The notes below the pieces were generated by a model. That model searched no databases and was not told the DNA's origin. It worked only from the letters and a program-made list of their open reading frames with translations. Positions 1 through 11,496 of a stretch of 64,000 bases of DNA are shown here, one piece after another (within the stretch, counting starts at the first letter, position 1; every line of letters starts with the position of its first letter). The stretch is from Martinezella multihospitum (GTDB lineage Bacteria; Pseudomonadota; Alphaproteobacteria; Rhizobiales; Rhizobiaceae). The stretch is taken from NCBI RefSeq assembly GCF_900094585.1, contig NZ_FMAG01000003.1, forward strand, positions 186,001 through 250,000, written 5' to 3'. The translations under genes were made by a program, and so were the position numbers.

Positions 1-398
1 TCGTCATTGCTGATATCGGCGATATAGGCCGAACAGGTCGAGAAACTTGCACCGCTGATGCCGGCGAGGATGCGGCCGACGAACAGCATCCAGTAGGTGC
101 CGGCAATCGCGCAGATGAAATTGTCGATCGCGAATGTCAGTACCGAAGCAAGCAGCAGCGGCCGGCGGCCGAAACGATCGCTCAGATTGCCGATCAACGG
201 TGAAAACAGGAACTGCATGGCGGCATAGGCAAGCAGCAGCCAGCCGCCTTCCGTCGCCGCCGCGCTGACCGACGCGCCCGTCAACTCCTCCAGATATTTC
301 GGCATGACCGGCATGATGATCGCGATGCCGATGACGTCGAGGAAGAGGATAAGGAAAACGAGGAACAGGCCTCGACGGGCGAATTTCTGATCGATCAT
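1..398 (-). CDS. MFS transporter, drug-resistance type (N-terminal part, cut by window edge)
   Basis: Only about the first 132 residues are present; the gene continues beyond base 1. It starts MIDQKFARRG and goes straight into a hydrophobic helix (about residues 9-30), followed by further membrane segments. The loop GNLSDRFGRRPLLL matches the cytoplasmic loop 2-3 signature (GxxxDRxGRR) of the major facilitator superfamily, and a GRILAGISGA segment matches the helix 4-5 region of TetA-like drug/H+ antiporters. The start at 398 is preceded by an AGAAGG ribosome site. The likely role is proton-driven export of a drug or small metabolite across the inner membrane, with substrate unknown. It is transcribed in the same direction as the LysR gene upstream of it. 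Confidence 0.85.
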   Translation of the reverse strand, partial: MIDQKFARRGLFLVFLILFLDVIGIAIIMPVMPKYLEELTGASVSAAATEGGWLLLAYAAMQFLFSPLIGNLSDRFGRRPLLLASVLTFAIDNFICAIAGTYWMLFVGRILAGISGASFSTCSAYIADISND

Positions 399-558
399 GG
401 AGATGCCTTCTGGCGGCTCCGCCTCGATGAAAGAGACAGAACGTGAACGAAAAACAGGAGCGTTCCCCATACATAAAGATTTTGGCGGAAACAATCCGTG
501 AACACTTCAATCTTATTGATTTATTGACCGCTTTTTTTGATCTTCGGCACAAAAGCGA

Positions 559-1470
559 CTATCCGTCGCGACTACGTTTCTGCTCGCGATTCAGGAAATC
601 GACGAAGGCTCTGAGTGGCGCCGGCATATGCCGCCTGCTGGCGTAATAGAGAAACGGGCCGGAAAAGACCGTGTCCCATTCTTCGAGGATCGGCACCAGC
701 TCTCCGCGGGCTATTTGCGGCGCAAGGAATTCCTTGAATGTTCTGATGATGCCCAAGCCGGCCGCGGCCGCGCTGCGCTCGATATCGATCGAATTCGTCG
801 CAACGACCATTGGCGGCGCGATAAAGATCGTCTCGCCATTTCTTTCGAATTCCCAGGGAACGACGGATCCGCTGAGGAAGCGATGACGGATACAGCGATG
901 CTCTAATATATCGCGCGGATGCCTCGGCGTGCCGTTTGCCGCGAGGTAGGCCGGCGCCGCAGCCGTAACATAATGCTGCCGCCGCGGCCCGATCGGCACG
1001 GCGATCATGTCCTTTTCCAGCCGCTCGTCATAGCGGATACCGGCGTCGTAGCCGGCCGCCACGACGTCGATAAAACTATCCTCGGCGACGATTTCGACCG
1101 AGATCGCCGGATATTCCCTTAGGAAACGGCTGATGATGTCAGGCATGACGACCATGGCGGCAACCGTCGGCACATTCAGCCGCAAGGTGCCACCGATGCT
1201 GTCGCGAAAGCTGTTGATGTCATCGAGCGCCACGGCGATCTCGCTCATGGCGGGCGTCAGGCGCTCCATCAGCCGCTCCCCCGCATCCGTCGGCGTCACG
1301 CTTCTGGTGGTGCGATTGAGCAGGCGGACCGCCAGCCGCTCCTCCAGCCGGCGAACCGCTTCGCTCAACGAAGAGGCGGAAACACCCCGCTTGCGTGCCG
1401 CTTCGCGAAAGCTGCGCTCGCGGGCGACGGCGGTAAAGGCAACCAGATCGGCCAGCGGCAAATCATTCAT
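559..1470 (-). CDS. LysR-family transcriptional regulator
   Basis: The protein has 303 residues, the usual LysR length. The winged helix-turn-helix lies at residues 5-64 (FREAARKRGVSASSLSEAVRRLE), followed by a periplasmic-binding-protein-like effector domain. I chose the ATG at 1470, giving MNDLPLADL, over an in-frame TTG five codons earlier because LysR proteins normally begin just before helix 1. It is transcribed divergently from the aldo/keto reductase gene at 1591. That is the standard arrangement in which a LysR protein autoregulates and controls the divergent gene, so I infer that it regulates the reductase. Its inducer is unknown. Confidence 0.9.
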   Translation of the reverse strand: MNDLPLADLVAFTAVARERSFREAARKRGVSASSLSEAVRRLEERLAVRLLNRTTRSVTPTDAGERLMERLTPAMSEIAVALDDINSFRDSIGGTLRLNVPTVAAMVVMPDIISRFLREYPAISVEIVAEDSFIDVVAAGYDAGIRYDERLEKDMIAVPIGPRRQHYVTAAAPAYLAANGTPRHPRDILEHRCIRHRFLSGSVVPWEFERNGETIFIAPPMVVATNSIDIERSAAAAGLGIIRTFKEFLAPQIARGELVPILEEWDTVFSGPFLYYASRRHMPAPLRAFVDFLNREQKRSRDG

Positions 1471-1590
1471 TGTGCGAAATTCCAAACAACCCGTTTCGAC
1501 TTACCTGGATTATCGCACAGACCTTGATGGAGTAAATATAATGGCGGAAGACTTTTGACATGGCGCGTGCCTTAGACAAGGAGAAGCAGG

Positions 1591-2583
1591 ATGGAAAAGC
1601 ATCAATTGGGAAAGACCGGGCCGCAGGTATCGGCTCTGGGTCTCGGCTGCATGGGCATGTCCGGCATGTATGGCCCGTCCGATCGTGCCGAGAGCATCGC
1701 CACCATCCATGCCGCACTCGATGCCGGGATCAACCTGCTGGATACTGGCGATTTCTACGGCATGGGCCATAATGAGATGCTGATCGGCGAAGCCATCAAA
1801 GGGCTGAAGCGGGACGATTTCCTGCTGAGCGTCAAGTTCGGCGCACTCCGCGATCCCTCCGGCGCATGGCTCGGCTACGATGCCCGGCCGGCGGCGATCA
1901 GGAATTTCGTCGCCTATTCGCTTCAGCGCCTCGGCGTCGATCACATCGATATCTACCGCCCCGCCCGCCTCGACCCGAACGTGCCGATCGAAGATCAGAT
2001 CGGCGCGATATCCGATCTCATCAAGGCAGGCTACATCAGGCATATCGGCCTGTCGGAAGTCGGCGCCGATACCATCCGCCGCGCCGTCGCCGTCCATCCG
2101 ATCGTCGACCTGCAGATCGAATACTCGCTGATCTCACGCGGCATCGAAGACAAGATCCTGCCGACCTGCCGCGAGCTCGGCATTGACATCACTGCCTACG
2201 GCGTGCTGTCGCGCGGCCTCATCAGCGGCCACTGGCAGAAAGACAATGTTCAGAAGGGCGATTTCCGCGGTCTGAGCCCGCGTTTCCAGGCCGGAAACGT
2301 CGAAAAGAATCTGGAACTGGTCGAAGCCTTACGCGGGATCGCCGAGGCCAAGGGCGCCAGCGTCGCCCAGATCGCGATTGCCTGGGTGGCAGCTCAAGGC
2401 AAGGACATCATTCCTGTCATCGGCGCCCGTCGCCGCGACAGGCTCACGGAAGCCCTGGGCGCACTCTCCGTCAAATTGTCGGATACGGATATGGCCGGGA
2501 TCGAACGCGCCATTCCGAAGGATGCCGCCGCTGGGGGCCGCTACCCCGAAGCGCAACTCACGCATCTCGATAGCGAGAAGTGA
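1591..2583 (+). CDS. Aldo/keto reductase family oxidoreductase
   Basis: This 330-residue (alpha/beta)8-barrel protein is expected to use NADPH to reduce an aldehyde or ketone. The family start [19 protein letters not shown] is present, as are catalytic Asp51 and Tyr56 (DTGDFYG) and Lys82 (SVKFG). The fourth member of the usual tetrad, a His in a QHRxDP-like motif, is replaced: the sequence reads YRPARLDP at 122-129, with Ala125 at the His position. The C-terminal part contains [17 protein letters not shown], the cofactor-phosphate binding region. An AAGGAG ribosome site lies 6 bases before the ATG. The gene is divergent from a LysR regulator. The substrate is unknown. Confidence 0.88.
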   Translation: MEKHQLGKTGPQVSALGLGCMGMSGMYGPSDRAESIATIHAALDAGINLLDTGDFYGMGHNEMLIGEAIKGLKRDDFLLSVKFGALRDPSGAWLGYDARPAAIRNFVAYSLQRLGVDHIDIYRPARLDPNVPIEDQIGAISDLIKAGYIRHIGLSEVGADTIRRAVAVHPIVDLQIEYSLISRGIEDKILPTCRELGIDITAYGVLSRGLISGHWQKDNVQKGDFRGLSPRFQAGNVEKNLELVEALRGIAEAKGASVAQIAIAWVAAQGKDIIPVIGARRRDRLTEALGALSVKLSDTDMAGIERAIPKDAAAGGRYPEAQLTHLDSEK

Positions 2584-2593
2584 CAAGGCATAG

Positions 2594-2632
2594 GGCTTGC
2601 CCGCTCGCCGGCATTCCCGGAGCGGGCAAGCC
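2594..2632. terminator. Shared hairpin between convergent genes
   Basis: A perfect 13 bp stem (GGCTTGCCCGCTC at 2594-2606 with its complement at 2620-2632) has a 13-base loop. It lies in the 52-base gap between the convergent aldo/keto reductase and metalloprotease genes. No T-run follows on either strand, so it could be a Rho-assisted terminator or an mRNA 3'-end stabiliser rather than a classical intrinsic terminator. Confidence 0.6.
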
Positions 2633-2635
2633 AAA

Positions 2636-3556
2636 TCAGACGGGATTGTTCAGCGTATCGCAATCCGTGAGCTTGCCGGAATCAAACCCCTGCTTGAACC
2701 ACTTCATGCGTTGCGCCGAAGTGCCGTGATTGAAGCTGTCGGGAACGACATAGCCCTGCGTGCGCTTCTGCAGCGTATCGTCGCCGATCTGCTGCGCGGC
2801 ATTCAGCGCCTCTTCGAGATCGCCGGTCTGCAGGATGCCCTTCTGCTGCGTGAACTTACCCCATATGCCGGCGAAGCAATCGGCCTGCAGCTCGATGCGC
2901 ACTGACATCTTGTTGGCATCCACCTCGCTCATGTTGCGGCGAGCCTGATTGAACTTCGGTAGGATGCCAAGCTGGTCCTGCACATGGTGACCGACCTCAT
3001 GCGCGATGACATAGGCCTGTGCAAAATCGCCTGACGCGCCGAACTGGTCCTTCATCTGCTTGAAGAAGGCCATGTCGAGATAGATCTTCTGATCGCTTGG
3101 GCAATAGAAGGGACCGGTGGCTGCCGAAGCCTGGCCGCAAGCCGAAGGGAAGCTGCCGGAAAACAACACAAGCTTCGGATCGGTATAGGTCTGGCCCATC
3201 GATTTGAAGATGCCGGTCCAGGTGTCTTCCGTATCCGCAAGGACTGTCGCGACGAACTGCTTCATCTCGTCATTGGCCGGCTGACCACTGCCGCTGCCGG
3301 TGGAAGTACTCTGCTGATATCCGGAGCCGCCGCCCTCCAGCATGCCGCTTTGCTGCAGCAGACCCATGACATCGACGCCCATGGCTCTCAGGATCAGGAA
3401 GATCACGATGAGTACGATGATGGTGCGGAAGCTCAAGCCACCGCCGCCAATTCCTCCGCCGGGGAACCGGAAGCCGCCGCCGCCCCCACCGCCCATGGGC
3501 GATGAGCCGCGTTCGTCCTCGATATTGTCGGATTGCCGACGCCCCTTCCAATCCAT
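2636..3556 (-). CDS. Neutral zinc metallopeptidase, YpfJ family
   Basis: The product has 306 residues from the ATG at 3556, which follows an AGGAGGT ribosome site. A charged N-terminus with a glycine-rich stretch (residues 21-40) is followed by one membrane helix (about 43-58), a Ser/Gly-rich linker and a periplasmic catalytic domain. The zinc-binding HEVGHH lies at 186-191. The family pattern around it (YCPSDQKIYLD and the C-terminal FNHGTSAQRMKWFKQGF segment) fits the YpfJ/COG2321 family of predicted membrane-anchored metalloproteases. The physiological substrate of this family is not established. An upstream in-frame extension to 3601 is unlikely given the strong ribosome site. Confidence 0.9.
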   Translation of the reverse strand: MDWKGRRQSDNIEDERGSSPMGGGGGGGFRFPGGGIGGGGLSFRTIIVLIVIFLILRAMGVDVMGLLQQSGMLEGGGSGYQQSTSTGSGSGQPANDEMKQFVATVLADTEDTWTGIFKSMGQTYTDPKLVLFSGSFPSACGQASAATGPFYCPSDQKIYLDMAFFKQMKDQFGASGDFAQAYVIAHEVGHHVQDQLGILPKFNQARRNMSEVDANKMSVRIELQADCFAGIWGKFTQQKGILQTGDLEEALNAAQQIGDDTLQKRTQGYVVPDSFNHGTSAQRMKWFKQGFDSGKLTDCDTLNNPV

Positions 3557-3649
3557 AGTGCACCTCCTGGCGATGCCTAAAATCAAAGTCCCTTGAGGCA
3601 TTTATATATCCAGGAAGTGTAACAAAGCCAGTTGGCTATCGACAGAACA

Positions 3650-4141
3650 TTAGCTTAAACGCCGCCGCCGCCATATTTCTTTCGACATCAGCCATAAAAG
3701 CGCCACGCCTATACCTGCCGCGACCAGGAGTGGCGCCATTTCATCGCCGTCGAAGGCCACCTTGTTCATAATACGGCTTGGAAGGAAGGTAAAAGCTCCG
3801 GCGCCGATAATGCCACCGAAATAAAGACCTCTGACGATGCGCTTGTGCGCCTCGATATTGTGCTTGCGGGCATTGGCGATGGCGCCCCAGCAACCAAACA
3901 GAACGTATACCGAAAGTAGGTGAATGGGGCTGAAGCCGTAAAACATGTTAATCTGATGAATGAACAAGCTCGAGAGTGCGGTGACGACCATCAGAACCAG
4001 CCATATCTTACCGAGCAGCCGGTGCATCGGCGTTCCCTTCGGCCACAGAAGAACATAGGTCCCCAGCAAGGCGGCGGGGATGACCGCCGCGACATGGATC
4101 CGGATCGCGATTGGGGCATGAAGAAGCGGCTCGAAAGTCAT
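3650..4141 (-). CDS. DUF2306-type small membrane protein
   Basis: This 163-residue integral membrane protein has four predicted helices (about 15-32, 45-64, 72-90 and 105-155 including a break). Conserved-looking polar residues near the membrane are HRLLGKIW at about 40-47 and HIHQIN/FSPIHLLS in the middle; such His-containing segments are typical of DUF2306 proteins, whose function is unknown. It ends RRRR, consistent with a cytoplasmic tail. Its start codon abuts the possible start of the divergent LytTR regulator, so that gene may control it, which is inference from position only. Confidence 0.7.
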   Translation of the reverse strand: MTFEPLLHAPIAIRIHVAAVIPAALLGTYVLLWPKGTPMHRLLGKIWLVLMVVTALSSLFIHQINMFYGFSPIHLLSVYVLFGCWGAIANARKHNIEAHKRIVRGLYFGGIIGAGAFTFLPSRIMNKVAFDGDEMAPLLVAAGIGVALLWLMSKEIWRRRRLS

Positions 4142-4226
4142 GATCCGTATCCGGTTGAGTTTATCGAGCCTTTCCGTGATAGTGTTGCTCCTTCAATCGA
4201 AATTGCGCAAAAGAACGGAAATCTTC

Positions 4227-5048
4227 GTGGATCACACCTTTCTGCAATCCACGCTTCGTGAATTGCAGGTCATCCAGCGTTCACCGCGCTTCTGGGCGAC
4301 CTTTGTCACGATCGTCCTGATCTTTGCCTTGACCGGCCCTTACGGCACCCTTGATCGGCTGATGCCGGGAGCGCGGCTCGGTTACTGGCTTGCCCTTCAC
4401 ACCATGGCCTGGTCGATCGCGATCGTCTTCTCCGTCACCGCTGAAATCCTGCTGTGCCGGCATATAGCGAGCATGTTCGCCCGGTTGATGATCGGATCCG
4501 TGGTTGCCGCATTGCCGATCGGCTTCGGCATTACGCTCGTTAATCTCGCCTTCTTCGGAACGGCGCCCAGCCTGATCGCCAGCCTGCGTCAATCGCTCGG
4601 CTCCATACCGCTTTGCGTCCTCTTCTGTATTCTCACCTATCTGACCATGCACCGGCAGATCGTGATGGTAGCTCAGGAATCAGAGAGCCAGGAAACAAAA
4701 GTCACACCCGCAACCGCGGAGATTAGAACCTCGACTGCGCAGCCACCTATCCTCTCGCGCCTGAAGCCGGAAAACCGGGGTGCCCTGATCAGGCTCACTG
4801 TTCGCGATCACTATACGGAAGTCGTGACAACACGCGGCCGCGAACTCGTCCTGCTGCGTTTCGGCGACGCGCTGACGGAAATCGGCAATATAGAAGGTAT
4901 CCGCCTGCACCGATCGCACTGGATCGCGACAGACCATATCGACCGGCTGAAACGCGACAATGGCAAGCTTTTCGTCATCGCGCGCGATGGTGCGGAGATG
5001 CCCGTCAGCCGCTCTTATGCCGAGGCTGTCCGGCGTCACCTGGGCTAA
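4227..5048 (+). CDS. Membrane-anchored LytTR-family transcriptional regulator
   Basis: The N-terminal half contains four hydrophobic helices. The C-terminal about 95 residues form a LytTR DNA-binding domain (LIRLTVRDHYTEVVTTRG, then IRLHRSHWIATDHIDRL and MPVSRSYAEAVRRHL). LytTR domains bind DNA through beta strands, and membrane-tethered versions are common in alphaproteobacteria. I prefer the GTG at 4227 (VDHTFLQ..., ribosome site CGGAA), giving 273 residues. An earlier in-frame ATG at 4140 would overlap the start codon of the divergent DUF2306 gene. The signal sensed by the membrane part is unknown, and the divergent neighbour is a candidate target. Confidence 0.8.
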   Translation: MDHTFLQSTLRELQVIQRSPRFWATFVTIVLIFALTGPYGTLDRLMPGARLGYWLALHTMAWSIAIVFSVTAEILLCRHIASMFARLMIGSVVAALPIGFGITLVNLAFFGTAPSLIASLRQSLGSIPLCVLFCILTYLTMHRQIVMVAQESESQETKVTPATAEIRTSTAQPPILSRLKPENRGALIRLTVRDHYTEVVTTRGRELVLLRFGDALTEIGNIEGIRLHRSHWIATDHIDRLKRDNGKLFVIARDGAEMPVSRSYAEAVRRHLG

Positions 5049-5160
5049 AGCTGGCAAAGCCGGCAGAATTCATGTCGATTCCGCCATTTATGGGGTTCCG
5101 TTTACAAATACATTTGCCTATAAGCCGCTTCTAGCCTGAAAATATTGCCCATGCGCCCCG

Positions 5161-5191
5161 ACCGGTGATCTCCCACCCTGGCCGGTTTTTT
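5161..5191 (+). terminator. Terminator-like leader hairpin ahead of carB
   Basis: The 5 bp stem ACCGG/CCGGT (5161-5165 with 5182-5186) can be replaced or extended by an inner GGTG/CACC pairing. It is followed directly by six T (5186-5191). It ends 27 bases before the carB ATG, so it sits inside the presumed carB leader rather than after a gene. A possible -10 (CTATAA, 5118-5123) lies upstream. It could attenuate carB or terminate readthrough from the LytTR gene. Confidence 0.45.
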
Positions 5192-5218
5192 GCGCAACGA
5201 AAAAACGGATGAGAGCCC

Positions 5219-8704
<3,486 letters not shown>

Positions 8705-8728
8705 GGCGCATAATTCGACTGCAAGGAG

Positions 8729-8752
8729 CGTGAGCTGGGTAGCCGGCTCACG
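8729..8752 (+). terminator. carB 3' hairpin
   Basis: CGTGAGC at 8729-8735 pairs with GCTCACG at 8746-8752, 25 bases after the carB stop. There is no clear T-run, so termination here may be inefficient or factor dependent. Confidence 0.4.
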
Positions 8753-8839
8753 TTCATCAGACGATCGAGCGGGCAAGGAGCTTCAACAGGAGCTTTCCTT
8801 AAACCTTCGAATTTTCTGGCAATCGTCTGTCTCAATCTG

Positions 8840-8904
8840 CTATAGGTGACAGAATAATGGCTCTGGATGGTTCCGAAGTACCCCTTCGGGACCTGTTTTC
8901 TTTT
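8840..8904 (+). promoter_or_regulatory. Possible greA promoter and leader terminator
   Basis: A TGGCAA (8817-8822) is 17 bases before CTATAG (8840-8845), a fair match to alphaproteobacterial sigma-70 promoters. About 25 bases downstream, GGTTCCGAAG (8869-8878) pairs with CTTCGGGACC (8884-8893) and is followed by TGTTTTCTTTT. This would end a leader transcript of about 50 nt some 40 bases before the greA start. In E. coli the greA leader is similarly terminated early, producing the GraL RNA; here that parallel is inference. Confidence 0.45.
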
Positions 8905-8946
8905 GTGTCTGCAGCAGAGCAACACAGGGAGTGAAGGACAAGAAAA

Positions 8947-9423
8947 ATGGTTGAAAAGGTACCGATGACGCAGAACGGGTTCGTCAAGCTGCAGGAAGAA
9001 CTGCGCTGGCGTCAGCAGGAAGAGCGCCCGCGAATCATCGAGGCAATTGCAGAAGCACGCGCCCATGGCGATCTCTCTGAAAATGCCGAGTACCATGCAG
9101 CCAAGGAAGCCCAGAGCCATAACGAAGGCCGCATCAGCGAGCTCGAAGACCTGACGGCGCGCGCCGAAGTCATCGACCTCACCAAGATGTCCGGCTCGAA
9201 GATCAAGTTCGGCGCCAAAGTAAAGCTCGTCGACGAAGACACCGAGGAAGAGAAGATCTACCAGATCGTCGGCGATCAGGAAGCCGACGTGAAGGCAGGC
9301 CGCATCTCCATCTCCTCCCCGATCGCCCGCGCCCTGATCGGCAAGGAAGTCGGCGATTCCATCGAGGTCAATGCACCCGGCGGCGCCAAGGGCTACGAAA
9401 TCCTCTCCATCACCTGGGGCTGA
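8947..9423 (+). CDS. greA: Transcription elongation factor GreA
   Basis: GreA rescues backtracked RNA polymerase by stimulating cleavage of the nascent RNA 3' end. The protein has 158 residues, the standard length. An N-terminal antiparallel coiled coil carries the tip motif [15 protein letters not shown]. Asp42 and Glu45 correspond to the acidic tip residues that coordinate the second magnesium in the polymerase active site. A C-terminal FKBP-like domain follows (from about residue 80). It is the first gene of a block with the LPS mannosyltransferase gene 6 bases downstream, the same greA-lpsB order known in Sinorhizobium meliloti. Confidence 0.97.
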   Translation: MVEKVPMTQNGFVKLQEELRWRQQEERPRIIEAIAEARAHGDLSENAEYHAAKEAQSHNEGRISELEDLTARAEVIDLTKMSGSKIKFGAKVKLVDEDTEEEKIYQIVGDQEADVKAGRISISSPIARALIGKEVGDSIEVNAPGGAKGYEILSITWG

Positions 9424-9429
9424 TCGCCC

Positions 9430-10509
9430 GTGCGCGATCGCGAGTCAGCGCATGCGAACGATCTCCGTGAGATCGAAATCATAGCAACGAATTTCAAACG
9501 CCGGCTTTCCGGCGTTACATCGACGATCGTGCAGCTCATCCCTAAGCAGGTCGAGCTCGGCTATCATATCGCTACACTCGGCCCCGGCCTGCCGGAGAAC
9601 CTGCCAAGGCTCGGTTGGCTTCACCTGCCCGGCCTCTGGATGAAGCCGCGCCGCTATCGCGTCCGCATCTGGCATGCCCGCCGCAACAACGAGATGCTTG
9701 TGGGTTTGCTGCTGCGCTCCGTTCTGCGCATGCGCCTGAAGCTTGTCTTCACCTCGGCCGCCCAGCGCCGCCACACCGACTACACGCGCTGGCTGATCCG
9801 CCGCATGGATGCGGTGATCGCCACCAGCACCCGCTCGGGCAGCTTTCTCGAGGTACCGCACACCGTCATTCAGCACGGCGTCGACCTCAACAGCTTCCAT
9901 CCGCCGGAAAAGCCCGACGACCGCATGGCCGCAACAGACCTGCCCGGCACCTATCTGATCGGCTGCTTCGGCCGCGTCCGTCATCAGAAGGGCACCGATC
10001 TCTTCGTCAAGGCGATGATCGAGCTCCTGCCGCGCTATCCGGACTGGACCGCCGTCGTCTGCGGCCGCGTGACATCAGAGCATCGCGGCTTCGGTGAGCA
10101 ACTGGAAAAGATGGTTGCAGATGCAGGTCTCGCCGATCGCATCCGCTTCATGGGCGAGGTCGACGATATCAAGCCCTGGTATCGCCGCGCTACCCTCTAT
10201 GTCGCGCCGTCCCGCAACGAAGGTTTCGGCCTGACACCGCTAGAAGCCATGGCCTCCCGCACGGCCGTCGTCGCATCGGATGCCGGCGCCTATGCGGAGA
10301 TGATCGTTGCGGGCGAAACCGGCGCCGTGGTGCCGGCGGGCAATGGCGAGGCTCTGACGAAGGCGATCGCCTTCTATCTGGCCAATCCGGAAGAAGCGCT
10401 TCTTCAAGGCGAGAACGCCGTGCGCCATGTGCGCAGCGAATTCGCGCTGGAAAAGGAAGCGACCGCCATCGGCGACGTCTACAAGCGGCTGCTCGTCGCC
10501 AACAGGTAG
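9430..10509 (+). CDS. lpsB: LPS core mannosyltransferase, GT4 family (LpsB/LpcC-like)
   Basis: This 359-residue GT-B glycosyltransferase is expected to add a mannose to the LPS inner core on the cytoplasmic face of the inner membrane. The opening EIIATNFKRRLSGVTSTIVQLIPKQ and the nucleotide-sugar site EGFGLTPLE (Glu264 and Glu272, the E-x7-E of GT4 enzymes) support the family. The name rests on resemblance to S. meliloti LpsB and R. leguminosarum LpcC and on the greA-adjacent position. The start is a GTG at 9430, the only reasonable upstream start after the greA stop. The gene is probably cotranscribed with greA. Confidence 0.85.
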   Translation: MRDRESAHANDLREIEIIATNFKRRLSGVTSTIVQLIPKQVELGYHIATLGPGLPENLPRLGWLHLPGLWMKPRRYRVRIWHARRNNEMLVGLLLRSVLRMRLKLVFTSAAQRRHTDYTRWLIRRMDAVIATSTRSGSFLEVPHTVIQHGVDLNSFHPPEKPDDRMAATDLPGTYLIGCFGRVRHQKGTDLFVKAMIELLPRYPDWTAVVCGRVTSEHRGFGEQLEKMVADAGLADRIRFMGEVDDIKPWYRRATLYVAPSRNEGFGLTPLEAMASRTAVVASDAGAYAEMIVAGETGAVVPAGNGEALTKAIAFYLANPEEALLQGENAVRHVRSEFALEKEATAIGDVYKRLLVANR

Positions 10510-10518
10510 GCGGATCGA

Positions 10519-11442
10519 TCAGCGACCAAGATCGACGCGGTTGCGCTCGATGAACTCGATCATCGAGCGATCCTCCACCATGTCCTCCTCGATGCTTTTG
10601 ACGATGGACAGGACCTTGTCCCGATATTTTGCCGCACTGCTGTCATAAGTCCATCCCCGCGCCAGCTTCTTCATCAGTTCCTGCCGGGATTTCGTATAAT
10701 AGTGGTTCAGCTGGAGAAAACGGTTGGAATAGAACTCGGGCGACTTCCGCGCCCGCCGCGTAAATCGTTCGCCGGCGTCATTGGCCGTCAGATCGCCATG
10801 AGCACGCGTTTGGAACTGATGCACACTGACTTCGGTTACTTCACATGGATCGACGATACACTTGAAATTGCTGACGTTTTCCTTCGTCGTCATTGGATCG
10901 GCGCCACGCATCCAGTAATTCAGCGTAAGGGGACCGTCCGGCGGCGTCTCGTGGCCGCTGGTCGCGAACATGTGCCAGGGCAGCGACACATTCGGGAAAT
11001 CCCCGACGGCCTCCAGCGCCTGCTCAACGGTCGTCGCCTCCTTCGGCAGAAGAAATTCATCGACATCGATGAACGCCATCCAACGATAGTCGCCGCCGAA
11101 ATTCAAAATGGCATGCGCGAAGGTGATGACCTGCCCGTTCAACATCGCCGACGTCGCCGCATCGCGCATGCGCCCAGCCCAGGGAATGATGGTCAACGCG
11201 TCTTGCGAGAGCAGGCTTCGAAGAAATGCGCAGGTCTCGTCGGTCGAGCCGTTGTCGTAGATATAGAAGTGGCGAATGCCGACCGCCTGATGGAAGCGCA
11301 CCCATTCCTCGATGTAGCGGGCCTCGTTCTTCACGCAGGCGGCAATTGCGATGCCGTGACGCCCTGCCCTCGGCTCCGGCGGATCGATGGACAGCTTCTT
11401 GGCGTCGGACACCTTGGGTTTCAGCCAGCGCATAAGCTTCAT
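10519..11442 (-). CDS. Glycosyltransferase family 2/92-like (LPS core locus)
   Basis: From the ATG at 11442 the product has 307 residues. It has a GT-A fold signature: IAACVKNEARYIEEWVRFH near residue 33, DNGSTD at 63-68 and the metal-binding DVDEF at 126-130. This resembles glycosyltransferase family 92 / Glyco_tranf_2_4 proteins. No membrane helix is evident, so it probably works on the cytoplasmic face. It lies in the position of lpsC/D/E genes in S. meliloti, so transfer of a sugar to LPS core is the likely role. The ATG has an AAGG ribosome site; an upstream TTG at 11493 is possible. It is probably cotranscribed with the next two genes. Confidence 0.75.
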   Translation of the reverse strand: MKLMRWLKPKVSDAKKLSIDPPEPRAGRHGIAIAACVKNEARYIEEWVRFHQAVGIRHFYIYDNGSTDETCAFLRSLLSQDALTIIPWAGRMRDAATSAMLNGQVITFAHAILNFGGDYRWMAFIDVDEFLLPKEATTVEQALEAVGDFPNVSLPWHMFATSGHETPPDGPLTLNYWMRGADPMTTKENVSNFKCIVDPCEVTEVSVHQFQTRAHGDLTANDAGERFTRRARKSPEFYSNRFLQLNHYYTKSRQELMKKLARGWTYDSSAAKYRDKVLSIVKSIEEDMVEDRSMIEFIERNRVDLGR

Positions 11443-11496
11443 TCCATCAACCTTAATTTCAATCGGGCTCGCCGGCCCTGTCGGCTCCGGCAAAGA

